Origin: Akkermansia muciniphila
GTDB lineage: Bacteria > Verrucomicrobiota > Verrucomicrobiia > Limisphaerales > UBA9464
Reading direction: 5' to 3'
Length of the DNA: 7,733 bases
Assembly (NCBI GenBank): GCA_945873715.1
Contig: CAMCFL010000131.1
Coordinates: 1 to 7,733 of the forward strand
Shown here piece by piece: positions 1 through 6,157 of the stretch. The notes below the pieces were generated by a model. It did not search any database. It worked only from the letters and a program-made list of their open reading frames with translations, and was not told where the DNA came from. The position numbers and the translations under genes are program-made. The first letter of the stretch is position 1. Each line of letters begins with the position of its first letter.

Positions 1-990
1 CTGTTGCGGCTCGTCCGTCAGGCCCATGCGCGCACCGGCGAATCCAGGTTGTGCCTCGCCGGAGGCGTTGCCCTGAACTGCGTTGCCAATGGCCGGATCC
101 TGCGCGAAGGGCCGTTTCGAGAGATCTGGATCCAGCCGGCGGCGGGGAATGCCGGGGGCTCCCTCGGTGCCGCCCTGGCGGTGTGGCATGCCGGGCAGGC
201 GCAGATTCCGGATTCCGAACCGCGACCCCAGCAGGACCAGATGCAAGGGGCGCTGCTGGGACCGGCTTTTCGCGAGGTTGAAGTGGAGTCCACCCTGACG
301 ACGTTGGGTGCGGTATTTGAGCGACTGGACGACGATGAGATCGACCGGAGGGTCGTGGAGTGGCTGGCGCAGGAGAAGGTCGTGGGTTGGTTCCAGGGAC
401 GCATGGAGTTTGGCCCCCGGGCCTTGGGGGCGCGTTCCCTTCTCGGCGATCCGCGTTCAGCCCGGATGCAATCGCAGATGAACCTTCGGGTGAAGTTCCG
501 CGAGGCGTTTCTTCCATTCGCCCCTGCGGTCCTGCGCGAGCATGTCGCGGAATGCTTCGATCTCGAGGTCGATTCGCCTTACATGCTGCTGGTCGCTTCG
601 GTCCGGACGTCGTTGCGTCGGGCGGATGATTCCGGCGCGGCCCCTAGCAGCGCCCTGGGCGATGACCTGGAGGCGCGGGTGAACCGGGTTCGCTCGACTC
701 TTCCAGCCGTGACCCATGTGGATTGGTCCGCGCGGGTCCAGACCGTCTCGGAGGAGGGACATTCCCGCTTTCACCGCCTCCTGGATCGATGGCATGCGGA
801 GACCGGCTGTCCGTTGCTGGCCAACACCTCGTTCAATCTCCGCGGCGAACCCATCGTGTGCAGTCCGGACGATGCCTACCGCTGCTTCATGAACTCTGCC
901 ATCGATCATCTGGTAATCGGCAATCATGTGCTCGACCGCGATCGTCAACCGGTGAAGCCGTCCCAGGTGTTCGAGGACGGACGCGACTAA
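1..990 (+). CDS. O-carbamoyltransferase (NodU/CmcH family), C-terminal part, cut at the 5' end by the window edge
   Basis: The family transfers a carbamoyl group from carbamoyl phosphate, through a carbamoyl-adenylate, to a hydroxyl on a sugar, antibiotic or toxin scaffold. The frame is open from base 1 with no credible start, so the Kae1-like N-terminal half lies outside the window. The visible part begins at the end of that domain with the glycine-rich stretch LAGGVALNCVANGRI (about nt 55-99). It continues into the C-terminal domain with GRMEFGPRALGARSLLGDPR (about nt 391-450), LPFAPAVL (about nt 511-534) and NTSFNLRGEPIVCSPDDA (nt 823-876), all hallmarks of the family. The 330 codons match the C-terminal half of a protein of about 550-600 residues. 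The acceptor cannot be read from sequence. The closest functional hint is the SxtJ-type gene facing it downstream, since SxtJ is a neighbour of the carbamoyltransferase SxtI in saxitoxin clusters. The family call is secure; the substrate is unknown. Confidence 0.95.
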   Translation: MLRLVRQAHARTGESRLCLAGGVALNCVANGRILREGPFREIWIQPAAGNAGGSLGAALAVWHAGQAQIPDSEPRPQQDQMQGALLGPAFREVEVESTLTTLGAVFERLDDDEIDRRVVEWLAQEKVVGWFQGRMEFGPRALGARSLLGDPRSARMQSQMNLRVKFREAFLPFAPAVLREHVAECFDLEVDSPYMLLVASVRTSLRRADDSGAAPSSALGDDLEARVNRVRSTLPAVTHVDWSARVQTVSEEGHSRFHRLLDRWHAETGCPLLANTSFNLRGEPIVCSPDDAYRCFMNSAIDHLVIGNHVLDRDRQPVKPSQVFEDGRD

Positions 991-1010
991 GGCGGGGGAA
1001 AGGACTCTTT

Positions 1011-1030
1011 CATCCGCAGATGGCGCAGAT
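1011..1030 (+). repeat. Copy 1 of a short interspersed motif, downstream of the carbamoyltransferase
   Basis: The sequence catccgcagatggcgcagat begins 20 bases after the carbamoyltransferase stop codon. It has an internal near-repeat of the unit cgcagatg. Two related copies lie after the SxtJ-like gene (1235-1253) and after rimO (1813-1832), each in the sense orientation of the gene it follows. Its function is unknown. Confidence 0.7.
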
Positions 1031-1113
1031 GAGGAGAACCGTTGAGGAGTCCAGAAAGGGGTGGGCGGACGATTCCCCGGTGAGGTTGGGGTGCATCTGG
1101 AGTGGTTCATGCT

Positions 1114-1174
1114 TGTAGGCCGCCTGCCCTCAGGCGGCGATGAGGCAACGCCCGCTGAGGGCAGCGGGCCTACA
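1114..1174. repeat. Double-hairpin palindromic repeat (tgtagg...cctaca)
   Basis: Two perfect hairpins sit side by side: 1119-1138 (8-bp stem gccgcctg/caggcggc, loop ccct) and 1150-1169 (8-bp stem gcccgctg/cagcgggc, loop aggg). The flanking tgtagg (1114-1119) and cctaca (1169-1174) can pair, closing a three-stem structure. The two hairpins are also imperfect inverted copies of each other, so one long foldback is an alternative. Repeats of this composition are, to my knowledge, scattered between genes in Verrucomicrobiota. A bidirectional terminator is possible, but there is no T-tract. Confidence 0.75.
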
Positions 1175-1234
1175 ATCGGGACCACAAACCCAAGATGGAC
1201 CCATGAGGATGAGTCGGCGGGAACTGGCTCTGAG

Positions 1235-1253
1235 ATCTGCGCCATCCGCGGAT
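1235..1253 (-). repeat. Copy 2 of the short interspersed motif, downstream of the SxtJ-like gene
   Basis: Read on the minus strand this is atccgcggatggcgcagat. It begins 30 bases after the stop codon of the minus-strand SxtJ-like gene and differs from copy 1 at a single position over 19 bases. It forms the right arm of the inverted repeat that bounds the intergenic element. Confidence 0.65.
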
Positions 1254-1283
1254 AAGGCTCGGAATGCCAGACCGAATCCCTTC

Positions 1284-1685
1284 TCAGAACATTTGCCGGA
1301 ATTCGCCCGGAGGACGCGCTGGGGTCCAGTAGGTCTTCAACGCCGGGTTCCGTTGGATGCCGAGGGCATCACGGCCCAGGAGGCGGAGTAGCAGTGCCAG
1401 CGGGACCAGGGCGAAAACGAAGAGCAACGTCAGCAGGACCGCTCCCATCAGCCGCCCCATCTGGTGTCCAAACCAACGTCCACCCCGGTACCAGCGGCGG
1501 AACCCATCGGGAAAGAACGTCGCCAACAGACAGAACACCAAGGCCACCAATCCGAAGACCGCCGCAATCGACCAACTCCAGCGTCCACCCCAGGCCCCCA
1601 GGGCTGCGAACAAGGTCGGGCCCGTCATGGAAGCCCAGGTGAACTTCCTCCACTCGACCGGATCTTCGCTGTACCGGATGGGCAT
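1284..1685 (-). CDS. SxtJ-family small membrane protein
   Basis: This is a 133-residue protein with no known enzymatic role. The family takes its name from SxtJ of the saxitoxin cluster, encoded beside the carbamoyltransferase SxtI. Two hydrophobic stretches are clear, at about residues 35-58 (SWSIAAVFGLVALVFCLLATFF) and 80-103 (GAVLLTLLFVFALVPLALLLRLL), and a weaker one lies near 18-34. The residues after the last helix, LLGRDALGIQRNPALKTYW, fit the family pattern of an LLGRD motif followed by a conserved YW. The N-terminus is short and probably cytoplasmic. The ATG at 1685 has no clear Shine-Dalgarno sequence. The gene lies 169 bp downstream of rimO on the same strand and converges on the carbamoyltransferase, whereas the families are usually arranged in tandem. 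I find no SxtK/DUF5989 partner (about 50 residues, one helix) on either side. The family call rests on the C-terminal motif, the size and the neighbourhood. Confidence 0.75.
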   Translation of the reverse strand: MPIRYSEDPVEWRKFTWASMTGPTLFAALGAWGGRWSWSIAAVFGLVALVFCLLATFFPDGFRRWYRGGRWFGHQMGRLMGAVLLTLLFVFALVPLALLLRLLGRDALGIQRNPALKTYWTPARPPGEFRQMF

Positions 1686-1812
1686 GGAAGGGCTCAGTTG
1701 GAGACGGAAGTACCATCCACAGATGTCAGGATCGTACCCTTCGAGGCAGCCTCACGCGCCGGTTGAGGTTGGTTTCGTCCTCTGGCGGTCGCCACCGGCA
1801 ACACGATCTGGG

Positions 1813-1832
1813 TCATCTGTGTCATCTGTGGA
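1813..1832 (-). repeat. Copy 3 of the short interspersed motif, downstream of rimO
   Basis: On the plus strand this reads tcatctgtgtcatctgtgga. On the minus strand it starts 22 bases after the rimO stop codon. It is a tandem of the unit tcatctg(t/c)g, with a further partial unit (atctggg) at its left. It is the same motif as copies 1 and 2 with transitions, and again sits in the sense orientation of the preceding gene. The rest of the 169-bp gap between rimO and the SxtJ-like gene shows nothing recognisable. Confidence 0.7.
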
Positions 1833-1854
1833 AAGACGCCGCCGACGTCAGCGC

Positions 1855-3537
1855 TCAGCAGGGCTCGGCGATCAGGTCGTAGTCGGTGTGGCCGATGATG
1901 CGGACGCTGGCGAACTCGCTCAGGGGCAGCTTGCCGCGGAGGTACACGCGACCGTCGATGTCGGGGGCATCGGCTTCGCCGCGGGCCACCAGGTAGTTGC
2001 CCTTGAGGGCGGCGGTTCCGGAATCGGCCTCGCGGATCAGCCCGTGTTCCCAGGAGGACACGTTCGCTTTCTGGAGTTCCTTGGCGGAAGCCTTGGATTC
2101 GACGAGCACCTTGAGCTCGCGTCCGACGAAGGACTGGGCAACCGAGGTGGCCACGGCGTGCTGCTCGGCCATGGCGCGCTCGCGTCGCTTCTGGCGGAGC
2201 TTGGCGGTGAGCTGAGCCTCCATCTTTCCCGCAACCGTCCCGTCTTCCTTCGAGTAGGCAAACACCCCCAGCCGCTCGAATCGCGTCGACCTGATGAACC
2301 CAAGGAGATTCTCGAAGTGCGCCTCGGTCTCGCCCGGAAATCCGACGATGAAGGTCGTCCGGATGGCGATGCCAGGAATGCCGGCGCGGATGCGGCCAAT
2401 CAGGTCGCGGATGTACTGTCCGTCTGTCTCGCGCCGCATGCGCAGGAGCATGGCATCGTCGATGTGCTGCAGCGGCATGTCCACGTAACGTGCCACCTTG
2501 GGACACTCGGCGAGCGTCCGGATCAACTCGTCGGTCCAGTGGGCTGGATGGGTGTAGAGCAGCCGGATCCAGAAGTCGCCGGGCAACGCATTGAGCTCCC
2601 GGATCAGGGTGCAGAGCGTCGTGGCATCGGCCGGAAGCGAGCGCGTGGCCGCCGTGAACTTCGAGGGCGAAGCGATGGCGCGGCTGGCGTTGGCCCGCAG
2701 GTCCAGGCCGTAATAGGTCGAGTCCTGCGAGATCAGGTTCAGCTCCCGTACCCCTTCGGAGATCAACCGGCGTGCCTCGGCTACGATGTCCGATTGCACG
2801 CGGGACCGGTGCGACCCGCGCATCCGCGGAATGATGCAGAAGCTGCACGGATGATTGCAGCCCTCCGCGATCTTCACGTAGGCAAAGTGGCGCGGTGTCA
2901 GCCGGAACCGCGGCGTGTCGTGCTGCGGGATGTAGTTGGGCCGGACGTGGACATCCACCAGGGGCTCTGCCACAGGTTCCGCCTTCAGGGGAATCACCGC
3001 CTTGCGCGTCCGGTTGAGGCGATCGGTTCCCTTCAGGGATTCGTCCGACTCACCCGCCTGAGGCTTGGCGGCGTCGAGTTCGGCGATGCGCGCCTTGACG
3101 GATTTCCCTCGACCGGACCGGGGCGTGGGCGTGGCGATCTTGAGGGCACGGGCAGCGATGGCCTGATCGACGATGCTTGCGACCTGGGCCACCTGATCGA
3201 CCCCCATGAAGGCATCGACCTCGGGCAACAGCTTGGGAAGTTCCTCTCGGAACCGCTGGGGCATGCACCCCGATACGATCACCGCCTGCCCCCGGTGATC
3301 CGCATCCCGGAAGGCCGTCGATTCCAGGATCGCATCCACCGACTCCTCCTGGGCGGCGTCGATGAACGAGCAGGTGTTGACGATGATCGCATCGGCACTC
3401 GCAGGATCATTGGTGATCTCGATTCCCTGCTGGAGCAGGGAACCGAGCATGATCTCGGCGTCGACGAGGTTCTTGGCACAGCCGAGGGATACGATGCCCA
3501 CACGGCGCGGTGTGCTGGTTTTCTGCGAAGCGGTCAC
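1855..3537 (-). CDS. rimO: Ribosomal protein S12 methylthiotransferase RimO, with an extended linker
   Basis: RimO is a cytoplasmic radical-SAM enzyme that methylthiolates the beta-carbon of a conserved aspartate of ribosomal protein S12, using two [4Fe-4S] clusters. The N-terminal UPF0004 domain (about residues 11-130) carries the three cluster cysteines C20 (SLGCAKN), C56 (NTCSF) and C91 (SGCMPQR). The radical-SAM domain (about 215-445) has C227, C231 and C234 in CNHPCSFC, followed by IIPRMRGSHRSR, typical of RimO rather than MiaB. A TRAM-like domain fills about 460-560. At 560 residues it is about 120 longer than the E. coli enzyme. Most of the excess is a charged, low-complexity linker (about residues 136-205) between the first two domains. 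The start is GTG at 3537: an in-frame TAG lies 12 bases upstream and the SLGCAKN motif follows closely, so no longer protein is possible. No Shine-Dalgarno sequence is visible. All six cluster cysteines are present, so the enzyme should be active. Confidence 0.96.
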   Translation of the reverse strand: MTASQKTSTPRRVGIVSLGCAKNLVDAEIMLGSLLQQGIEITNDPASADAIIVNTCSFIDAAQEESVDAILESTAFRDADHRGQAVIVSGCMPQRFREELPKLLPEVDAFMGVDQVAQVASIVDQAIAARALKIATPTPRSGRGKSVKARIAELDAAKPQAGESDESLKGTDRLNRTRKAVIPLKAEPVAEPLVDVHVRPNYIPQHDTPRFRLTPRHFAYVKIAEGCNHPCSFCIIPRMRGSHRSRVQSDIVAEARRLISEGVRELNLISQDSTYYGLDLRANASRAIASPSKFTAATRSLPADATTLCTLIRELNALPGDFWIRLLYTHPAHWTDELIRTLAECPKVARYVDMPLQHIDDAMLLRMRRETDGQYIRDLIGRIRAGIPGIAIRTTFIVGFPGETEAHFENLLGFIRSTRFERLGVFAYSKEDGTVAGKMEAQLTAKLRQKRRERAMAEQHAVATSVAQSFVGRELKVLVESKASAKELQKANVSSWEHGLIREADSGTAALKGNYLVARGEADAPDIDGRVYLRGKLPLSEFASVRIIGHTDYDLIAEPC

Positions 3538-3566
3538 TGGTCCGAGACGCTATCCGAATCGCTGCC

Positions 3567-3585
3567 CCCCCGTCGAGAACGGGGG
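3567..3585. repeat. GC-rich hairpin upstream of rimO
   Basis: A perfect 7-bp stem (cccccgt with acggggg) encloses the five-base loop cgaga. It lies about 30 bases upstream of the rimO GTG start, so it would fall in the rimO leader or promoter region. A role in expression is possible but not shown. It may simply be the edge of the repeat-rich region. Confidence 0.45.
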
Positions 3586-3659
3586 CGCGGACCGGGGCGT
3601 CCTCGCCCGCTGATCGGGTTCCTCTGGCCCCGGGCCAGCCGCGGGGAAGTGGAGAAGCG

Positions 3660-3971
3660 GAGTTGGACCTACGCCTTGACAGGACCTCGAGCCGAGGACG
3701 CGCCCTTGGCGCGACAGCGTGCTGGAGTGGGTGCAGCGTCAGCTGCCGCTTTTGCCCGCTCCGCCGCGACACCAATCGCCACATCGACCCGGCCGGTGCC
3801 ACGCGCCGCGAGGGAAGGTCCTTCGAGCAGGGCAAGGGGACAGGAACGTCGACGGAGTCCGCAACGCTCGCGACCAAAGCGGCAGCTGACGCTGCACGCA
3901 CTCCAGGACGCTCCGCGAGGTCGCGCGCCCGGGGGGGCAGGCGGCCCCCGGTACGTTTGGATCTGCAACTC
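3660..3971. repeat. Long fold-back (inverted-repeat) element, MITE-like
   Basis: The core arms are 3717-3750 and 3878-3911. They match as inverted copies over 34 bases with two mismatches and are separated by 127 bp. Weaker symmetry continues outward to gagttg (3660-3665) and caactc (3966-3971), and inward with decay. The right side also contains a GC hairpin (3929-3951, 7-bp stem ccggggg/cccccgg). No transposase or coding frame is present. The structure suits a non-autonomous mobile repeat or a structured intergenic repeat. The outer limits are inferred from the terminal hexamers, and I see no target-site duplication. Confidence 0.65.
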
Positions 3972-4011
3972 TCAGTGGCGATTTGCCGCCCTGACCCGCG
4001 CGGCGGACAGG

Positions 4012-4039
4012 ACGACCCCACTTTGCAAAGTGGGGTCGT
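4012..4039. repeat. Perfect 28-bp palindrome
   Basis: Starting acgaccccactttg and followed by its exact reverse complement, this is a palindrome with no spacer and no mismatch over 28 bases. As RNA it would form an 11-bp or longer stem around the centre ttgcaa. No T-tract follows on either strand, so a classical terminator is unlikely. It lies 129 bp upstream of the beta-helix start and could be a dimeric regulator site or another interspersed repeat. Confidence 0.8.
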
Positions 4040-4132
4040 GTGGCCTCAGGCCGCTCGGATGGGTCCGAGAGCTCCGGAAACTGGGATCGGGTCACGGGCG
4101 ACTCCGCGCCCTGCGGCACCCCGCCTCCGGGC

Positions 4133-4149
4133 TGGTGGCGGTGCCACCA
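4133..4149. promoter_or_regulatory. Small hairpin just upstream of the beta-helix gene start
   Basis: The perfect 7-bp stem tggtggc/gccacca encloses the loop ggt and ends 18 bases before the GTG start at 4168. A TATTGT sequence at 4156-4161 follows it and could be a weak -10 box, which would place transcription start on or near the GTG codon. There is no good -35 match, so a promoter or operator role is a guess. Confidence 0.25.
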
Positions 4150-4167
4150 CCCCCGTATTGTACGCGC

Positions 4168-6135
4168 GTGGTCTGGTATTTCCTGCACGGCGGCTTTCCC
4201 TCACACGCGCTCTTCCGAGGGCGATGGTTCGGCATCCCCTTTCTGGTGATCGGCCTGCTCCGGGCGACGGCCGAGGACATCCGGTTTCCGGCGGACTCCG
4301 GAGTCATCGACGTGACCCAGCCACCTTACTCGGCCCGGGGCGACGGTCGGACCGACGACACCGAGGCGCTCCAGCAGGCTTTGTTGGAGCATCCGAACCA
4401 GAACCGGATCATCTACCTGCCCAACGGCACGTACCTGATTTCGGCTCCCCTGCGTTGGCCGGTGGGAACCAATGACGAATCCAGCCAGCGCGCCACCATC
4501 CTCCAAGGCCAGAGCCGCACCGGAGCGGTGATCCGGCTTGCCGATCATTCACCCGCCTACACCGGTTCATCTCAGGACGCGGTCATGCTGCGGATGGGGG
4601 AATCCCCCGCCTGGCGCGAACGCAATGCCGTCCGCAACCTGACCCTCCACACCGGCGTCGGGAACACCGTGGCGACTGGAATCGCCTTGATGGCGAATCG
4701 CCAGGGAGGCGTCCGGGACGTGACGATCATCGCCGGAGGGACCGGGGAGGGCGTGGCGGGAATGGATGCCGGGCATGCCGATGCCATCGGGCCCGCGCTG
4801 ATCAAGAACGTGCGGATCGAGGGGTTCGATTACGCGCTCAAGGCTGCCTATCCGCAGTACTCGCTGACCTTGGAACATGTCGAGATGGTCGGACAGCGAG
4901 CGGCCGCCATCCGTAACACCGGCCAGACCCTCAACATCCGGGATCTCCGTTCCACCAACGCCGTTCCCGCCCTGCTCAGCCGGGACGTAACCGGATTCGT
5001 CACCCTTCTGGATTCGGTCCTCCATGCAGAGCCAGGTCGGCGGCAGTCGGCTGCCGTCCAGAACAGTGGTTTCCTTTTTGCCCGACGACTCACGGCTCCG
5101 GGATACACCAACGTCATCCAGAACCGCACCATCACGAACCTGATGGTCGATGTGCAGGAGATCGACCAGTTCAGCTCCCATCCCCGGGTCGCCCAATTCA
5201 ATGCCCCGGTGGAACCCTTGGATCTTCCCGTGGAAGAAACCCCCGAGGTCGCCTGGGATCCCTTGGATCGGTGGGCCAGTCCGCTGGCGTTTGGCGGGAA
5301 GCCAGACGATGACATCGACGACGGGCCCGCCCTCCAGAAAGCCATCGATTCCGGGGCGACCACCGTTTATCTGCCCAATGGCAACTGGCGCATCGTGACC
5401 CCCGTCGAGATCCGGAGTGCCGTCCATCGGCTCATCGGGTGCGAGGCCCGGATCCTCAATGGCGGGCTGGGCCAGCGCGCCGCCTTCAAGGTCGTCGATG
5501 GTTCCGCGCCGGTCGTGATCATCGAGCGGCTCGTCGCCCATTCCCCGACGGATGCCCTGATCGAACAAGCCTCGACCCGACGCCTGGTGATCTCGTCCTG
5601 TTCGGATGTCCGCTACATCGGTACCGGGCGCGGAGACCTGTTTCTCGAAGATGTCTCTTCGCGGAGTGAATGGTCGTTCCGCAACCAGAAGGTCTGGGCG
5701 CGCCAATGGACCGTCGATCGCGACGGTGCCAAGATCATCAATCGCGCCGGTACCGTCTGGATCCTTGGGTTGAAGACCGAACGGCCCGGAACGGTGATCG
5801 GCTCGTTCGAAGGCGGGAAGACCGAGCTTTACGGGGGCATCATCATGGCTACCGGAGGCCCCAAGTTCGATCCGATGTTCCTGATCCAGGACGCGTCAGC
5901 CTCCCTCATCGCTGGAGAGATCGCCTTTCAGGGCAGCCCCTATCGCACCATCGTTTCGGAATCCCGCGGAGGAACCCTTCGCATCCTCGAGCGCGGGCGC
6001 GCCGGAGTCAGTGCCATCCTGCCCTCCCACGCCGGTGGCACGGCCCTGCCCTTCTATGCCGGGTTCGATGGACCCGGGGCCGTCCCACCGCCGGTCATTT
6101 CAGGCAGGACCAACGCACTTCGCCTGCGGCCCTGA
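4168..6135 (+). CDS. Exported glycosyl-hydrolase-28-related protein with two pectate-lyase-3 beta-helix modules
   Basis: This predicted secreted or periplasmic protein of 655 residues is likely to act on a polysaccharide, with unknown substrate. From the GTG at 4168 the N-terminus gives a signal peptide: arginines near residues 17-19, a hydrophobic core FGIPFLVIGLL (21-31), and likely cleavage after ATA near residue 35. Two modules of the Pectate_lyase_3 type (PF12708) follow. The first opens at about residue 48 with DVTQPPYSARGDGRTDDTEALQQAL and YLPNGTYLI (83-91). The second opens at about 370 with AFGGKPDDDIDDGPALQKAI and YLPNGNWRI (401-409). Turn-rich beta-helix sequence fills the remainder. 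Two tandem helices in one chain recall family GH55 exo-beta-1,3-glucanases, but I cannot place catalytic residues. GTG codons at 4135 and 4141 are alternative starts, and there is no Shine-Dalgarno sequence. The frame stays open far upstream, antisense to rimO, but that part is not coding. The gene converges on the DUF1080 gene. Confidence 0.85.
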   Translation: MVWYFLHGGFPSHALFRGRWFGIPFLVIGLLRATAEDIRFPADSGVIDVTQPPYSARGDGRTDDTEALQQALLEHPNQNRIIYLPNGTYLISAPLRWPVGTNDESSQRATILQGQSRTGAVIRLADHSPAYTGSSQDAVMLRMGESPAWRERNAVRNLTLHTGVGNTVATGIALMANRQGGVRDVTIIAGGTGEGVAGMDAGHADAIGPALIKNVRIEGFDYALKAAYPQYSLTLEHVEMVGQRAAAIRNTGQTLNIRDLRSTNAVPALLSRDVTGFVTLLDSVLHAEPGRRQSAAVQNSGFLFARRLTAPGYTNVIQNRTITNLMVDVQEIDQFSSHPRVAQFNAPVEPLDLPVEETPEVAWDPLDRWASPLAFGGKPDDDIDDGPALQKAIDSGATTVYLPNGNWRIVTPVEIRSAVHRLIGCEARILNGGLGQRAAFKVVDGSAPVVIIERLVAHSPTDALIEQASTRRLVISSCSDVRYIGTGRGDLFLEDVSSRSEWSFRNQKVWARQWTVDRDGAKIINRAGTVWILGLKTERPGTVIGSFEGGKTELYGGIIMATGGPKFDPMFLIQDASASLIAGEIAFQGSPYRTIVSESRGGTLRILERGRAGVSAILPSHAGGTALPFYAGFDGPGAVPPPVISGRTNALRLRP

Positions 6136-6157
6136 AGGACCCAAAGCCGGGGGTGCC

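Larger units (their letters stand above)
1011..1253. repeat. Intergenic element bounded by imperfect inverted repeats, with two hairpins inside
   Basis: The gap between the convergent carbamoyltransferase and SxtJ-like genes is bounded by an inverted pair. Bases 1012-1030 match the reverse complement of 1235-1253 at 18 of 19 positions. A second, nested inverted pair at 1114-1174 sits between them. No open frame here resembles a protein. The arrangement looks like a small non-autonomous, MITE-like element, or two short repeats that happen to follow two convergent genes. I see no target-site duplication, so mobility is only an inference. The hairpins could also stop transcription from both sides. 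Confidence 0.6.
3538..4167. other. 630-bp non-coding stretch rich in palindromes, between divergent rimO and the beta-helix gene
   Basis: Several frames are open on both strands here, but none translates to anything recognisable. They look like by-products of high GC content and of the inverted repeat, which makes the two strands read alike. Contents from left to right: a GC hairpin just upstream of rimO, a fold-back repeat of about 310 bp, a perfect 28-bp palindrome, a small palindrome ggcctcaggcc (4042-4052), and a hairpin before the beta-helix start. Promoters for both flanking genes must lie in it, but I could not identify a convincing pair of boxes for either. Confidence 0.7.

Noticed and set aside
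457..1245. A 262-codon minus-strand frame opposite the carbamoyltransferase
   Set aside because: Most of it is antisense to a clearly recognised gene and the rest lies in the intergenic repeat. The translation is not protein-like.
3407..4021. A 204-codon minus-strand frame upstream of rimO
   Set aside because: It reads through the fold-back repeat and overlaps the 5' end of rimO in another frame. Its translation is arginine- and proline-rich without any recognised motif.
3660..4039. CRISPR array or tandem repeat array in the palindrome-rich gap
   Set aside because: The repeats are inverted and unequal. There is no regular series of direct repeats with unique spacers, and no cas gene is present.
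3510..4475. A 321-codon plus-strand frame overlapping the beta-helix start
   Set aside because: It runs through the same repeats and overlaps the beta-helix signal peptide and first module in a different frame, with no family resemblance.
1357..6135. A plus-strand frame open for 1592 codons across three regions
   Set aside because: Its first 2.2 kb is antisense to the SxtJ-like gene and rimO, and the next 0.6 kb is repeat DNA. Only the part from 4168 matches a protein family. Long antisense frames are common in GC-rich DNA, so it is not a giant fusion gene.
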